Origin: Chthoniobacterales bacterium
GTDB lineage: Bacteria > Verrucomicrobiota > Verrucomicrobiia > Chthoniobacterales > UBA10450
Assembly (NCBI GenBank): GCA_013815325.1
Contig: JACDGM010000031.1
Span: 1 to 41,603, forward strand
Reading direction: 5' to 3'
DNA: 41,603 bases
The notes below the pieces were generated by a model. That model searched no databases. It was not told where the DNA came from and saw only the letters and a program-made list of their open reading frames with translations. Shown one piece after another: positions 6,445 through 14,097 of the stretch. Each line of letters begins with the position of its first letter. The stretch's first letter is position 1. A program made the position numbers and the translations under genes.

Positions 6445-7628
6445 GAGGTCGTTTTAGTCCTCAAGCGGTCGGGAGCGTCGCGAAGAAGGAGTTCATCCAT
6501 ATCTATCGCGATTGGCGCATCCTTGTCCTCCTGCTCATTTTGCCACCGCTCTTTACCCTTCTTTTCGGGCACGCCTTTCAAAGCACTTCCTCGCGCGACG
6601 TGCCGGCGCTGCTCGAGAACGCGGACCACTCGCCACTCAGTGATATGTTCGTTAGGGAATTGCTCAAGGCCACGGCTTTCAAGTGGAAGCAAGGCAACGC
6701 GACGAGCGGCCAGCCCGATCTGCTCCGCGCCGGCGTGCGGGCGGCGCTCATCATCCCGGCCGGTTGGGGCGCGAGCTTGAAGAATGGCGACCCGCTGCCG
6801 TTGCCGCTCTATCTCGACGGCTCCGATACAAATACGGCGAGCGAACTGAAAGGCCGGGTGCAGGAAAGTCTCGGTGAGTTTCAAAAACAACAGCGCGACG
6901 AAATGGTGGGATCATTGCCCGAAGGAGTAATCGACCTGGCGAAGAAGCTACCGGTGGAAGTGCGCAAGGAATTCGTTTCGTCGATGACGCAGTGGGACGT
7001 CAAAGCGCACGTGCTCTATAACCCGGAAGAGCGTTTTATCGACTACGTGGTGCCGGGCGTGATCGGGATCATCCTACAGCTTCTCACCGTCACCCTGACT
7101 GCCTGCACGATCGCGCGCGAACGGGAATCGGGCACGCTCTTCCAACTGATGGTGACCTCGCTCCGGCGCAACGAGATCGTGATCGGGAAAATCATCCCTT
7201 ACCTCGCAATCTCGATTCTGCTCATCCTCGTCGTGATGGTGGTGGCTGGCTGGCATTTTCACGTTGCCTTCCACCAACCGTTCATGCTCGGCGTGATCTG
7301 CCTCCTTTTTCTCCTTTTCTCGTTAGGCCTGGGTTTGCTGGTTTCCGCTTTCTCGCGCACGCAGACTCAGGCCATCCAGCTCTCGGTTTTCTTTTTGCTC
7401 CCGGTCTTTGTCTTATCGGGCGCGTTCGCTCCGCTGGAGCAGCTGCCGGCCGTTATCCGCTATCTCTCGGAATTTTTCCCGCTAACGCATTTTTGCCGGG
7501 CCTTTCGCCTTGTGAATCTCTATCGGGCCGGCTTCAGCTTTTACGCCGGCGACCTCCTATTTCTGCTCGTCGGAGCGATCGTGACGTTCTTCGGCGCGGC
7601 GCTCCTGCTGAAACGCATCCAGGAGTAG
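6441..7628 (+). CDS. ABC-2 type exporter, permease subunit
   Basis: 395 residues with the ABC-2 permease plan: a short cytoplasmic N-terminus (VAKKEFIHIYRDWRIL), a first membrane helix (LVLLLILPPLFTLLFG), a large extracytoplasmic domain of about 180 residues, then five C-terminal helices beginning FIDYVVPGVIGIILQLLTV. The helices contain RERESGTLFQLMVTSLRRNEIVIGKI, the coupling region typical of YbhS/YbhR-like permeases. GTG/ATG choice: ATG 6441 overlaps the ATPase stop, so the two are co-translated. The gene ends 9 bases before the convergent stop of the minus-strand gene at 7638. No membrane-fusion protein gene is adjacent, but outer-membrane barrels flank the pair on both sides, so a role in moving something to the envelope surface is plausible though unproven. 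Confidence 0.9.
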   Translation: MRGRFSPQAVGSVAKKEFIHIYRDWRILVLLLILPPLFTLLFGHAFQSTSSRDVPALLENADHSPLSDMFVRELLKATAFKWKQGNATSGQPDLLRAGVRAALIIPAGWGASLKNGDPLPLPLYLDGSDTNTASELKGRVQESLGEFQKQQRDEMVGSLPEGVIDLAKKLPVEVRKEFVSSMTQWDVKAHVLYNPEERFIDYVVPGVIGIILQLLTVTLTACTIARERESGTLFQLMVTSLRRNEIVIGKIIPYLAISILLILVVMVVAGWHFHVAFHQPFMLGVICLLFLLFSLGLGLLVSAFSRTQTQAIQLSVFFLLPVFVLSGAFAPLEQLPAVIRYLSEFFPLTHFCRAFRLVNLYRAGFSFYAGDLLFLLVGAIVTFFGAALLLKRIQE

Positions 7629-7637
7629 CTCTAGGTC

Positions 7638-8702
7638 TCAGCGGCGCTTTTCGAAGCCAGCGCGAAAGGCTTTGATCGTCCGGATCGTTTCCCCGGTCAT
7701 TTGTTTGCCGGCTATGTAACGATCTGCGCCGCCGAGATAACTCCGGAAGGGCGCCGAGACGAAGCCCACCTGCCAAACAACCGTGCCGCCGTCGACGGGC
7801 CAGAGTTGGAAAAGATCCAACACCATGAAATAAGTGTCCGTGGGATAATAAACACAGTCGACCAACTGCCAGGAGTCACTTGCCTTGCGCGCCGCAAAGA
7901 CACCAAGCTGCAACGTAGTGTGGCCGCGCACTTGCGCCGTTTCCCAATAGCCGACCGCTTCGTCAGCCGCCGCGGAACCGTTGGCAAGCAATGGCCGGGC
8001 ACCGAGGATCGGCCGAAAATGTTTTGCGGCGGCAGGGTTGAGAGTCAGCAATCCGCGAAACTCCGAGCCGGGCGAGATGGATTGGTCGGCGCCGTAGGGT
8101 GCGACGGCGGAGATGCCACCCCTGGCCAAATCCTCGCTGCGCCGGCGGAGAATTTCTCCCCAGACATGGCTCGCCTGAGCTTCCCGCGCTTGCGCCGAAG
8201 CAGCGCCCTTTTTGGGAACGCCTGTGCGTATTAGCTCGACCTCGGAGGCAGTGAGATGCAAATCGCCGCCGGCGGCGCCATCCGCAATTAAATAAGTGTG
8301 ATCGAGCAGCCAGCGGTCGTTAGTCACACTAGCTGTTAGTCGTAATTTCTGAAAAGCCTCGTGCGCTGAAGCCATTTCGTATTCGCGGTACAGCCGGGTC
8401 TCCATCCCGGGATGTTTCGTCGGATCCCAGTGCAATAACTTCGCGCCCACTGTCGCTACCGGGGCGGGGATGAAGTAGCAGGATTCCAGGGATATCCCGC
8501 GTGAAAAATCGCCATCCGCGCCGCGCTGGGTGACGATCTCGCCGCCCTTCAACCTGGCTACATCAATCGGCGGTAGCGGAGAGAGCGACTTCAGCTCTTC
8601 CAGGGGACCGGCCTGCGCCCAACCGATCACAAGCAAACCGACGACGAACCCGCCGAAGCTTTTGCCTAACGACGGCGGCAACGTCCGGGCAAAGCGATCC
8701 AC
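7638..8702 (-). CDS. Secreted protein of unknown function (copy B), paralogue of copy A
   Basis: 354 residues. An N-terminal hydrophobic segment (FGGFVVGLLVIGWAQAG) is a signal peptide with a long basic lead; cleavage is likely after AQA. Landmarks are shared with the protein at 4349-5335: ISLESCYFIPAPV, DPTKHPGMETRLY, LTASEVELIRTG, VWGEILRRRSEDLARGG, VAPYGADQSISPG, YWETAQVRGHTTLQLG, MVLDLFQLWPVDGG and VVWQVGFVSAPF. The similarity is clear by eye but modest, so duplication is old. It lies 5 bases downstream of barrel gene B and presumably in one transcript with it, but the order barrel-then-secreted is the reverse of pair A. Function unknown. One exact CGTTAGGC-type word is at 8664. Confidence 0.75.
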   Translation of the reverse strand: MDRFARTLPPSLGKSFGGFVVGLLVIGWAQAGPLEELKSLSPLPPIDVARLKGGEIVTQRGADGDFSRGISLESCYFIPAPVATVGAKLLHWDPTKHPGMETRLYREYEMASAHEAFQKLRLTASVTNDRWLLDHTYLIADGAAGGDLHLTASEVELIRTGVPKKGAASAQAREAQASHVWGEILRRRSEDLARGGISAVAPYGADQSISPGSEFRGLLTLNPAAAKHFRPILGARPLLANGSAAADEAVGYWETAQVRGHTTLQLGVFAARKASDSWQLVDCVYYPTDTYFMVLDLFQLWPVDGGTVVWQVGFVSAPFRSYLGGADRYIAGKQMTGETIRTIKAFRAGFEKRR

Positions 8703-8707
8703 TAGTT

Positions 8708-9625
8708 TTAGAAGGCCGCTTTGATCTCGAGACGCAGGAAGGGCGAAGGATCGGTCCGATAATTTTCGCCGGCGCGATGGAAAGCGAAATGCCGTTGAAT
8801 GGAGTAGCCAGCGCCGAGATCGACCGAAAGATTCTGCTTCAGGTTGTAAGCCACACCCACGCCCGCGCGGTAATCAGTAAAATCCACCTGTGCTCCGCTC
8901 AACTTGTGCGGCTCGATGCCTTTGTTCTCGTCAGTGCGAAAGGAGCCGCCGGCCAGCTCGCCACCGACGTAGAGGTCGAGATTTTTGGCGGGCGAATAAA
9001 CCACCCGCGGCTCCGGCAGCACCCCCAGGACCTTGACCTGTTCACACGGGTACCAAACCACGCCGGCGAGAGGCAGAACCGGTGAACCACCGCGCAGGAA
9101 GGCGGCGTAAGCGCCGACAAAGAGGTAAAGCTTGTCCGGTTGCAGGACAAAGATTCGGCCGAGCGTGATCGGTATATCGAAAGACGAAATATCGAAATCG
9201 TTCTGCGTGTAGAACCCCGGGCGAAACTGGATGAACGCGCCCACGTCCGATCCGCGCATCACGTCGATGCCAACCACGCCGGCCAGCGCTTGCAGATGAT
9301 TCGGCACGGGCGCGCTCGTGCTCCCGAAATCAAAACGGTCGTAGGAAACTCCCAAATGCAGGTAGGCAGCGCCCGTCAGATGCACCCGATGACCGTATTC
9401 GATTTCGTTCTGAATCTCGTCCTGCTTTCCGAAGCTGCCGCCGTGGTTCAGGTCGCTCTCGAAATCATAGCTATGCTCACTTTTGAAAATATCGAGCGGC
9501 ACCGCCTCGGGTTCGGCCGCGGTGGTGGTGGCAACAGCAGCATTGCTTTGCACTTCCGATCCAGCCCATGCGGGCGCGCCGAGAACCAGGACGAGGAATG
9601 GAATAAGGCGGAGAAGTTTTTTCAT
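8708..9625 (-). CDS. DUF6268-like outer-membrane beta-barrel protein (copy B)
   Basis: About 305 residues starting MKKLLRLIPFLVLVLGAPAWA, a textbook signal peptide. An upstream frame to 9664 is open but adds a non-signal lead, so ATG 9625 is chosen. The mature part is strand-rich (IEYGHRVHLTGAAYLHLGVSYDRFDFG, VGAFIQFRPGFYTQ, LYLFVGAYAAFL, DLYVGGELAGGSF) and ends LRLEIKAAF with a terminal phenylalanine for barrel assembly. It shares PNHLQALAGVVGIDV with PNTLQAVNAIVGFDT of copy A, and both put a GFY turn after a strand. Followed 5 bases later by its secreted partner gene at 8702. A GC-rich hairpin at 9680-9699 lies just upstream. Confidence 0.75.
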   Translation of the reverse strand: MKKLLRLIPFLVLVLGAPAWAGSEVQSNAAVATTTAAEPEAVPLDIFKSEHSYDFESDLNHGGSFGKQDEIQNEIEYGHRVHLTGAAYLHLGVSYDRFDFGSTSAPVPNHLQALAGVVGIDVMRGSDVGAFIQFRPGFYTQNDFDISSFDIPITLGRIFVLQPDKLYLFVGAYAAFLRGGSPVLPLAGVVWYPCEQVKVLGVLPEPRVVYSPAKNLDLYVGGELAGGSFRTDENKGIEPHKLSGAQVDFTDYRAGVGVAYNLKQNLSVDLGAGYSIQRHFAFHRAGENYRTDPSPFLRLEIKAAF

Positions 9626-9679
9626 GGTAACTGTCTGTTTAGCTGAATCGTGCGATGCGCACAAAGCGAATTTCCATTT

Positions 9680-9699
9680 CCCCGCAAATATTTACGGGG
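9680..9699 (-). terminator. Possible transcript-end hairpin after the HU gene
   Basis: On the minus strand, CCCCG and CGGGG arms enclose an AT-rich loop (TAAATATTTG) 24 bases after the HU stop. No long T-run follows, so it is a weak candidate for a factor-independent terminator; it also sits just upstream of the barrel B gene. Confidence 0.35.
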
Positions 9700-9722
9700 C
9701 CTTCGGGCTCGCGGCTGATTGG

Positions 9723-10106
9723 TTAGGCAGGAGCCGCTGTTCCTGCGTCCTCAGAAGAAGCGGCCAGTGGTCCGTTGCCATTTTCCCGGCGCCGCTCTGC
9801 GTCTTTCATTTCGCGAGAGAGCTTCTCCACCCGCTGGCGCATGACCTTGCCCGCTTTGAATTTCACCGTGGCGCGGGGCGGGATAACGAAACTACTGCCA
9901 GGCTGATTCGGGTTCCGTCCCACCCGCGGCTTGGTTAACCGAGGCTGGAAGACGCCGAAGTTGCGCAGCTCCACGGCGACGTTGCGCGCAAGGCTGTCGG
10001 TGATTTCATCTAAAGTCCGTTGGACAACCTCAAAAACCTGATGCTGCACCATGCCGGTTTGATTGCTAATGGCGACGACAATATCGCGCTTTGTCAGCTT
10101 GCTCAT
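9723..10106 (-). CDS. HU/IHF-family DNA-binding protein with C-terminal extension
   Basis: 127 residues. The first 95 follow the HU/IHF fold: MSKLTKRDIVVAISNQTGM helices, then VELRNFGVFQPRLTKPRVGRNPNQP, the DNA-inserting beta arm (GRNP...), and VIPPRATVKFKAGKVMRQRV. Members bend DNA and organise the nucleoid, or act at specific sites (IHF). About 30 extra residues at the C-terminus (KLSREMKDAERRRENGNGP and an Ala-rich end) are charged and probably disordered, longer than the usual 90-100 residues. It follows, at a 123-bp gap, the small coiled-coil gene at 10230-10664 on the same strand. The sequence does not decide between HU and IHF. Confidence 0.9.
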   Translation of the reverse strand: MSKLTKRDIVVAISNQTGMVQHQVFEVVQRTLDEITDSLARNVAVELRNFGVFQPRLTKPRVGRNPNQPGSSFVIPPRATVKFKAGKVMRQRVEKLSREMKDAERRRENGNGPLAASSEDAGTAAPA

Positions 10107-10229
10107 TCTGTAGAGGAATCGCAGCCCGGAAGGTGAGTGAGCGGATGAAGACCGAAATTAAACGGGCCGAACCGTAAAAGTGATGGCCGAGCGAACGGGT
10201 TCGCCCAGAGTGATTTCGGAGAAAAAGAA

Positions 10230-10664
10230 TCAATGACTTGCCGCTCGTTGTCTAAAGATCCGCGCCAGAGATTGCCCGAAGGCGGTGCGCGAACTGAGCG
10301 CTTTGCGGCGCGCTTTTAACTGGCCCTGGACAACGCTCAGTTTGGTGAAGACCGCGTTCCAATCGATCTCCAGGCGGCGCGCTTCATCGAGCGAGAGCTC
10401 GCGCACGCCCCGGATCGAGGTCGCGCGCTGGAGTACGTTCATCGCTTTGCTCGAGAGTGCCTCGACGAGGTTCAGCTCTTCGAAAACATGCTCGCTCTCC
10501 TGCAAAAGAATGCTGCGGATCTCGGTGAAACGACTTTCCTGATCGGCCGAGATGATCGGCTTCGCCTTGTCGAGAGCGTCGGTGATGAAACTGTGCAGCT
10601 TCTTCCAGCTCTCCGTTTGCAGGGTGAGGAGGCGGAGGTCGGTTTCCAAAGCGGGATCTCTCAT
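10230..10664 (-). CDS. Small helical protein of unknown function, coupled to the pseudo-receiver gene
   Basis: 144 residues, almost entirely predicted helix with heptad-like spacing (LRLLTLQTESWKKLHSFITDALDKAK; ESEHVFEELNLVEALSSKAMNVLQ) and a basic C-terminus (KARRKALSSRTAFGQSLARIFRQR). No signal peptide or membrane span. Its start overlaps the stop of the upstream receiver/DUF4388 gene by 4 bases (10661-10664), so the two products are probably made together and may interact. I do not recognise the family. Confidence 0.65.
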   Translation of the reverse strand: MRDPALETDLRLLTLQTESWKKLHSFITDALDKAKPIISADQESRFTEIRSILLQESEHVFEELNLVEALSSKAMNVLQRATSIRGVRELSLDEARRLEIDWNAVFTKLSVVQGQLKARRKALSSRTAFGQSLARIFRQRAASH

Positions 10665-11422
10665 GAGCGTTCCGTGAGGCGAATCAAATCCATTGTTTCA
10701 TCGAGCTTCTGCAGGTTATCGATAAGCAGGTGCGTCCATGGCCGAGTGACCGTTTGCACCTGACTGATGATGCCTTCTTCAAAATAAAATCGGCCTTGCC
10801 GCCACCGGAAAATCTCCGCGACAGCCTGTTCGCCTTCGAGCGTTCCATAGACGGCGTGGCGAACCATTCCGTGGTGCAAATAAATTTCGCTGTTCCCGCG
10901 TCCGGACTTGAAAGTAAAGCGGCCGCTCCTCTGCCCGAGGCAACTCATCTGCAGGATTTCGGCGGCGGGAAATTGATTAAGATTGCCGACGAGAGAATGG
11001 CAGGGATCGATGCCTTCGGCGGGCGTGCCCGATTTCCGAGTAAAAGACGAAACGATGGCGCGCAGGTGCTGCCGCAGCTGGCGCGTGGAAATATCGGTCG
11101 CGAGGAAGGAAATCTTTTGGTGTTCGGCCTGCTCCCGCAAAACGGCCTCGGCGTTTTCCGAGGTGAGGCAAAGAATTTCGAGCGAAGGGAAATGCTGGCG
11201 TGCGTTGGTCGCCTGTTCGAGCGCGATGGCGGGCTCCCCTTCCACGATGAACAAATCGAATCTTTCGCGCAGCAAAATGTAAACGGCTTCGGAAAGCGTG
11301 CGGACAATGCAATTCTCGACCTTCTCCATCTCATCAAAGAGCGAGAGAGCGATGTCCTGGAAAACAGGGTCCGAGTTCAGAATCAGCAATCTTGTTTCCA
11401 CAGGCGGTCGCAGGCGTCGCAT
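10661..11422 (-). CDS. Pseudo-receiver plus DUF4388 (PATAN-like) protein
   Basis: 253 residues. Residues about 9-125 look like a response-regulator receiver (RLLILNSDPVFQDIALSLF; FDLFIVEGEPAIALEQATNA; LEILCLTSENAEAVL), but the phosphoacceptor aspartate is replaced: the strand end reads FIVEG where VLLD is usual, and the late lysine is also absent. From about 145 on it is a DUF4388 domain: VGNLNQFPAAEILQMSCLGQRSG, RFTFKSGRGNSEIYLHHGMVRHAVYGTLEGEQAVAEIFRWRQGRFYFEEG given here in pieces. DUF4388/PATAN domains are found in signalling proteins for gliding, chemotaxis-like or surface behaviours. Co-translated with the helical protein downstream. Confidence 0.75.
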   Translation of the reverse strand: MRRLRPPVETRLLILNSDPVFQDIALSLFDEMEKVENCIVRTLSEAVYILLRERFDLFIVEGEPAIALEQATNARQHFPSLEILCLTSENAEAVLREQAEHQKISFLATDISTRQLRQHLRAIVSSFTRKSGTPAEGIDPCHSLVGNLNQFPAAEILQMSCLGQRSGRFTFKSGRGNSEIYLHHGMVRHAVYGTLEGEQAVAEIFRWRQGRFYFEEGIISQVQTVTRPWTHLLIDNLQKLDETMDLIRLTERS

Positions 11423-11497
11423 TTGGAGCAGAAAGCTTGCCGCTTGGGCACTTCTTCAACGCCCAGTGCTGGCCGGCCGACTCAGGCTAGGCTGGCT

Positions 11498-12463
11498 TTA
11501 AGATTTTGTTTTTCGCCACTCGCGCCGCGGCGGGGGCGCGGCGTAATGCATCGGCGCGATCTCGTGCGCCGTGCGGAAATGCACCTTCGCAAATTTCCGC
11601 AGCGCTTCCGGACCACTTTGCTCGACAATTTTACGCGCGGTTTCCTTGATGGGCTCGGAAACCCCACGACCGAGAGTCTGTCCAGACCGTTTCCCATTCC
11701 GCTCCAGCCAATCGATGAATGCTTCTCGCGCGAGAATCGACGCCGCGGCCACGGCGAGATCGGATTCCGCTTTTGTCCGCTGCTCGAGCTCGATGCCTTT
11801 GCCGTGCTGAAAGAGCGATTTCTCTATCACGCGCGCGTCGGCAAATTTGTCCGATAAAGCGCGCGGACAATCCGGCTTCCTGGCGAGGAGATTCTCGATC
11901 ACGCGCGCGTGGCCCCAGCCGAGGAGGCTGTTGAGATTGTCGAATTTCTCGTAGAGGTCGTTGTACTTTTCCGGGCCGATGAGGATGACTTCAAAAGCCA
12001 CGCCCGGCGTTTCCCGGATGATCTTCGCGAGCGCGTGAATCTTCGCGTCGGAGCCAATCCGTTTACTATCCTGAATTCCGTTTTCCAAAAATTTTCTCGC
12101 GATCTCACGGTCGGTGTAAGCGCCTGCGATCACGAGCGGCCCGAAAAAATCGCCCTTGCCGCTCTCGTCGATGCCGAAATGCGGTTCAAACATTTCCGGC
12201 GAGTGCACCTCTTCATAACCGAGCCGCGCCTCACGCAGAATCTTTGGCTCCAGTTCGAAGCTGACAAAATCGTCGATCCCTTTCCCCTGCAGCAGCACCT
12301 TCGGGCCTTTCTCGTAAACTGCGACGCTCAGCTTGTTCTTCTGCGCGAAAAAAGTCGTGTACGGCTTTGGGGAAAAGGCGAACCCGAGGTCGTCAAGCAA
12401 CTGCCGCAGCGCGGTCACCTGCGCGGGCGTGAGCGGAGCGGTGTAAGTCGTGAGCGCGGCCAC
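11498..12463 (-). CDS. rnhC: Ribonuclease HIII
   Basis: 321 residues. Removes RNA from RNA-DNA hybrids such as R-loops and primers. The N-terminal 80 residues form the substrate-binding TBP-like domain of RNase HIII, and the catalytic domain starts with the hallmark GIDESGKGDFFGPLV, with D99 and E100 as metal ligands; QDSKRIGSD and the later aspartates in DKFADARVIEKSL and TKAESDLAVAAASILAR complete the pattern. The start is GTG, overlapping the lexA stop by one base (TAGTG), so rnhC is translationally coupled to lexA and should be SOS-regulated by the operator upstream of lexA. Length fits the family. No TCGTTAGGC word lies in this gene. Confidence 0.95.
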   Translation of the reverse strand: MAALTTYTAPLTPAQVTALRQLLDDLGFAFSPKPYTTFFAQKNKLSVAVYEKGPKVLLQGKGIDDFVSFELEPKILREARLGYEEVHSPEMFEPHFGIDESGKGDFFGPLVIAGAYTDREIARKFLENGIQDSKRIGSDAKIHALAKIIRETPGVAFEVILIGPEKYNDLYEKFDNLNSLLGWGHARVIENLLARKPDCPRALSDKFADARVIEKSLFQHGKGIELEQRTKAESDLAVAAASILAREAFIDWLERNGKRSGQTLGRGVSEPIKETARKIVEQSGPEALRKFAKVHFRTAHEIAPMHYAAPPPRREWRKTKS

Positions 12464-13086
12464 TACGAAGTCGCGCCGCCGGCGGTCGATTGCTTGCGCA
12501 CGAGCGAAGTCATGACCCCTTGAACGCGCAACTCCCGCGCCGGCACCAGGTTCGGGTAGCGCGGATTTTCCGCCTTCAAATAAACCCGGCCGCGTTCCGT
12601 CACGTAGCGCTTCAGGGTGGTCTCACCGTCGATCAACGCCGCCACGATATCGCCGTTTTTCGCCGTCTGCCGATCTTCCAGAATCACAATATCTCCATCG
12701 AGAATGTGCGCGCCGATCATCGAGTCACCGCGCACACGCAAGGCAAAAGTGCGGGCGCTGCGCGAAGCATTCAGCGAATCGAGATCGAGCGTGACATGAC
12801 CTTCGATATTCTCCTCAGCGAGGGTCGACATACCCGCCGGGATTTCCCCATAAATGGGAATGTCGACCACTCGCGTTCTGGTTCCGGAGGTGACCAGCGC
12901 GCGGGCTTTCCGCGCGTGCCGCTGCAGCACGCCTTTCCGCTCGAGGGCGGCAAGGTACTGCATCACTGAAGTCTGGCTCGCAAAGCCGAAATGCTCCTGA
13001 ATTTCCCGCGTGCTTGGGGTGAGGCCGTTGGAACGCTGCTCGGCCTCGATGAAGCGCAGTATTTTTTTCTGCCCGGGAGTGAGCAT
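12463..13086 (-). CDS. lexA: LexA, SOS repressor
   Basis: 207 residues. N-terminal winged helix (LTPGQKKILRFIEAEQRSNG, STREIQEHFGFAS with recognition helix SQTSVMQYLAAL), then a peptidase S24 domain. Auto-cleavage site Ala84-Gly85 (GEIPAG), catalytic Ser122 (RGDSMIGAHI) and Lys159 (ETTLKRY) are all present, so RecA-stimulated self-cleavage should be intact. The motif GAACATGTTC lies 3 bases before the start codon, so lexA is self-regulated. Its stop overlaps the start of RNase HIII. Confidence 0.97.
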   Translation of the reverse strand: MLTPGQKKILRFIEAEQRSNGLTPSTREIQEHFGFASQTSVMQYLAALERKGVLQRHARKARALVTSGTRTRVVDIPIYGEIPAGMSTLAEENIEGHVTLDLDSLNASRSARTFALRVRGDSMIGAHILDGDIVILEDRQTAKNGDIVAALIDGETTLKRYVTERGRVYLKAENPRYPNLVPARELRVQGVMTSLVRKQSTAGGATS

Positions 13087-13088
13087 GT

Positions 13089-13098
13089 GAACATGTTC
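13089..13098. promoter_or_regulatory. LexA operator of lexA-rnhC
   Basis: Perfect palindrome GAACATGTTC beginning 3 bases upstream of the lexA ATG. The same word occurs twice before the mutagenesis cassette at 21256 and 21270, which supports the reading. The position so close to the start means repression by blocking an initiating or elongating polymerase, or a leaderless transcript. Confidence 0.8.
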
Positions 13099-13168
13099 GC
13101 AAAAACATGCGCGTGCGCAAATGGAAATGCTGACGGGCGACGCGCTTGTTCTAGACGCCTCTTCCTCG

Positions 13169-13711
13169 TTAGGCGACGCTTAAGCGGAATCGCCCCTCCT
13201 TCGTCCGCTCCAGCAATCTCGTCAGATAGGAGATCGAATCAGACAACTCGATCAACTTCCCGAGTTCGTTAGGCCCGGTGCTTTTCCAATCGGAATCAAT
13301 CTGCCGCAGCCGGGCAATTTCCGTCTCATAGTTAGCGCGCAATTCTTCTTCCAGCTTCTCCAGTTTTTCCTCCAGCCTTGTCCGCGCTGGAAGCAAGATG
13401 GCGTGCGCGAGTTTGCTCGTGGCATTCCCATTCTTATGCAGCCAACTTTCCGTTTCGCGCAGAATCGTCCCGGTGTTCCAGAAGAGATCGGCCACCGCAG
13501 CCGGTACGGGCCGCCCGGCAGCGAGATCCGCGCCTTCCAATATGAGAAGATGATGCAGGCGCAGTTTCGGGTCGCTCAGAACGCGGAAGGCCTCGTTCAG
13601 CTCCGCGCCCGGCGGCTCCGCGCGGCTGCGCGCGAAATGTTTTTCCTTCAGTCTTTCCGGATCAAGCCAGGGCCGTCGCGCTTCGCCGAAGAGCGCGAAG
13701 TGGTCCGTCAT
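13169..13711 (-). CDS. hscB: HscB-like co-chaperone of iron-sulfur assembly, J-domain lacking HPD
   Basis: 180 residues. N-terminal part resembles the HscB J-domain (HFALFGEARRPWLDPERLKEKHF, ELNEAFRVLSDPKLRLHHLLILEG) and the rest resembles the HscB C-terminal three-helix bundle (LRETESWLHK, ARTRLEEKLEKLEEELRANYE). In functional J-proteins an HPD triplet between helices II and III stimulates the Hsp70 partner HscA; here the place reads KHFARSRAEPPG, without HPD. So either it no longer stimulates an Hsp70 or acts only as scaffold binder. It overlaps the start of the IscA-like gene stop by 4 bases (13708-13711), which supports the iron-sulfur role. No HscA or IscU gene lies in the window. Confidence 0.7.
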   Translation of the reverse strand: MTDHFALFGEARRPWLDPERLKEKHFARSRAEPPGAELNEAFRVLSDPKLRLHHLLILEGADLAAGRPVPAAVADLFWNTGTILRETESWLHKNGNATSKLAHAILLPARTRLEEKLEKLEEELRANYETEIARLRQIDSDWKSTGPNELGKLIELSDSISYLTRLLERTKEGRFRLSVA

Positions 13712-14088
13712 GCCGAAAAGCTTTCGCCGCAGGAACAGTGCGCGACTGCGTTCGGGTTCGTGACTTTGAACCCGCCCTTTTGCAGGTCATCGCTGTAATC
13801 CAGCACCGATCCGCTCACGAAGAGTGCGCTCTTCGGATCGACCACGACGCGCACGTTGGCCGACTCCACCATGATGTCGCGATTGGCCGGACCATCGACC
13901 AAGTCCATTTTGTATTGCAATCCGGAACAGCCGCCGCCAATCACCGCCACGCGCAACGCACCATGGGCGCGGCCTTGTTTCTGTAGGAGCGACGTGAGCT
14001 TGCGCGAAGCGTCTTCCGTCACTTTGACCAGACGCTCGTTGCCGATTTTGAATTGGATTTCGCCGTTAGGCGCTGCGGCTGTGGGCAC
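13708..14088 (-). CDS. A-type iron-sulfur carrier (IscA/ErpA/HesB family)
   Basis: 126 residues. The three invariant cysteines are present: Cys54 in GGGCSGLQY and Cys118 and Cys120 in AHCSCGESF. They bind or pass on a [4Fe-4S] or [2Fe-2S] cluster to target enzymes. The core ITxxAxxKL-type helix is VTEDASRKLTSLL, and DYSDDLQKGGFKVTNPNA is the usual F.I.NPN segment. The gene lies 9 bases after dusB and overlaps the HscB-like gene by 4 bases, so the three are probably co-transcribed. Whether it is IscA, ErpA or SufA cannot be decided from the sequence alone, so no symbol is given. Confidence 0.9.
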   Translation of the reverse strand: MPTAAAPNGEIQFKIGNERLVKVTEDASRKLTSLLQKQGRAHGALRVAVIGGGCSGLQYKMDLVDGPANRDIMVESANVRVVVDPKSALFVSGSVLDYSDDLQKGGFKVTNPNAVAHCSCGESFSA

Positions 14089-14097
14089 AAAGGGAAT

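Noticed and set aside
10730..11857. Long plus-strand open frame of 375 residues
   Set aside because: Antisense shadow of the pseudo-receiver and RNase HIII genes; no family resemblance and it spans a gene boundary.
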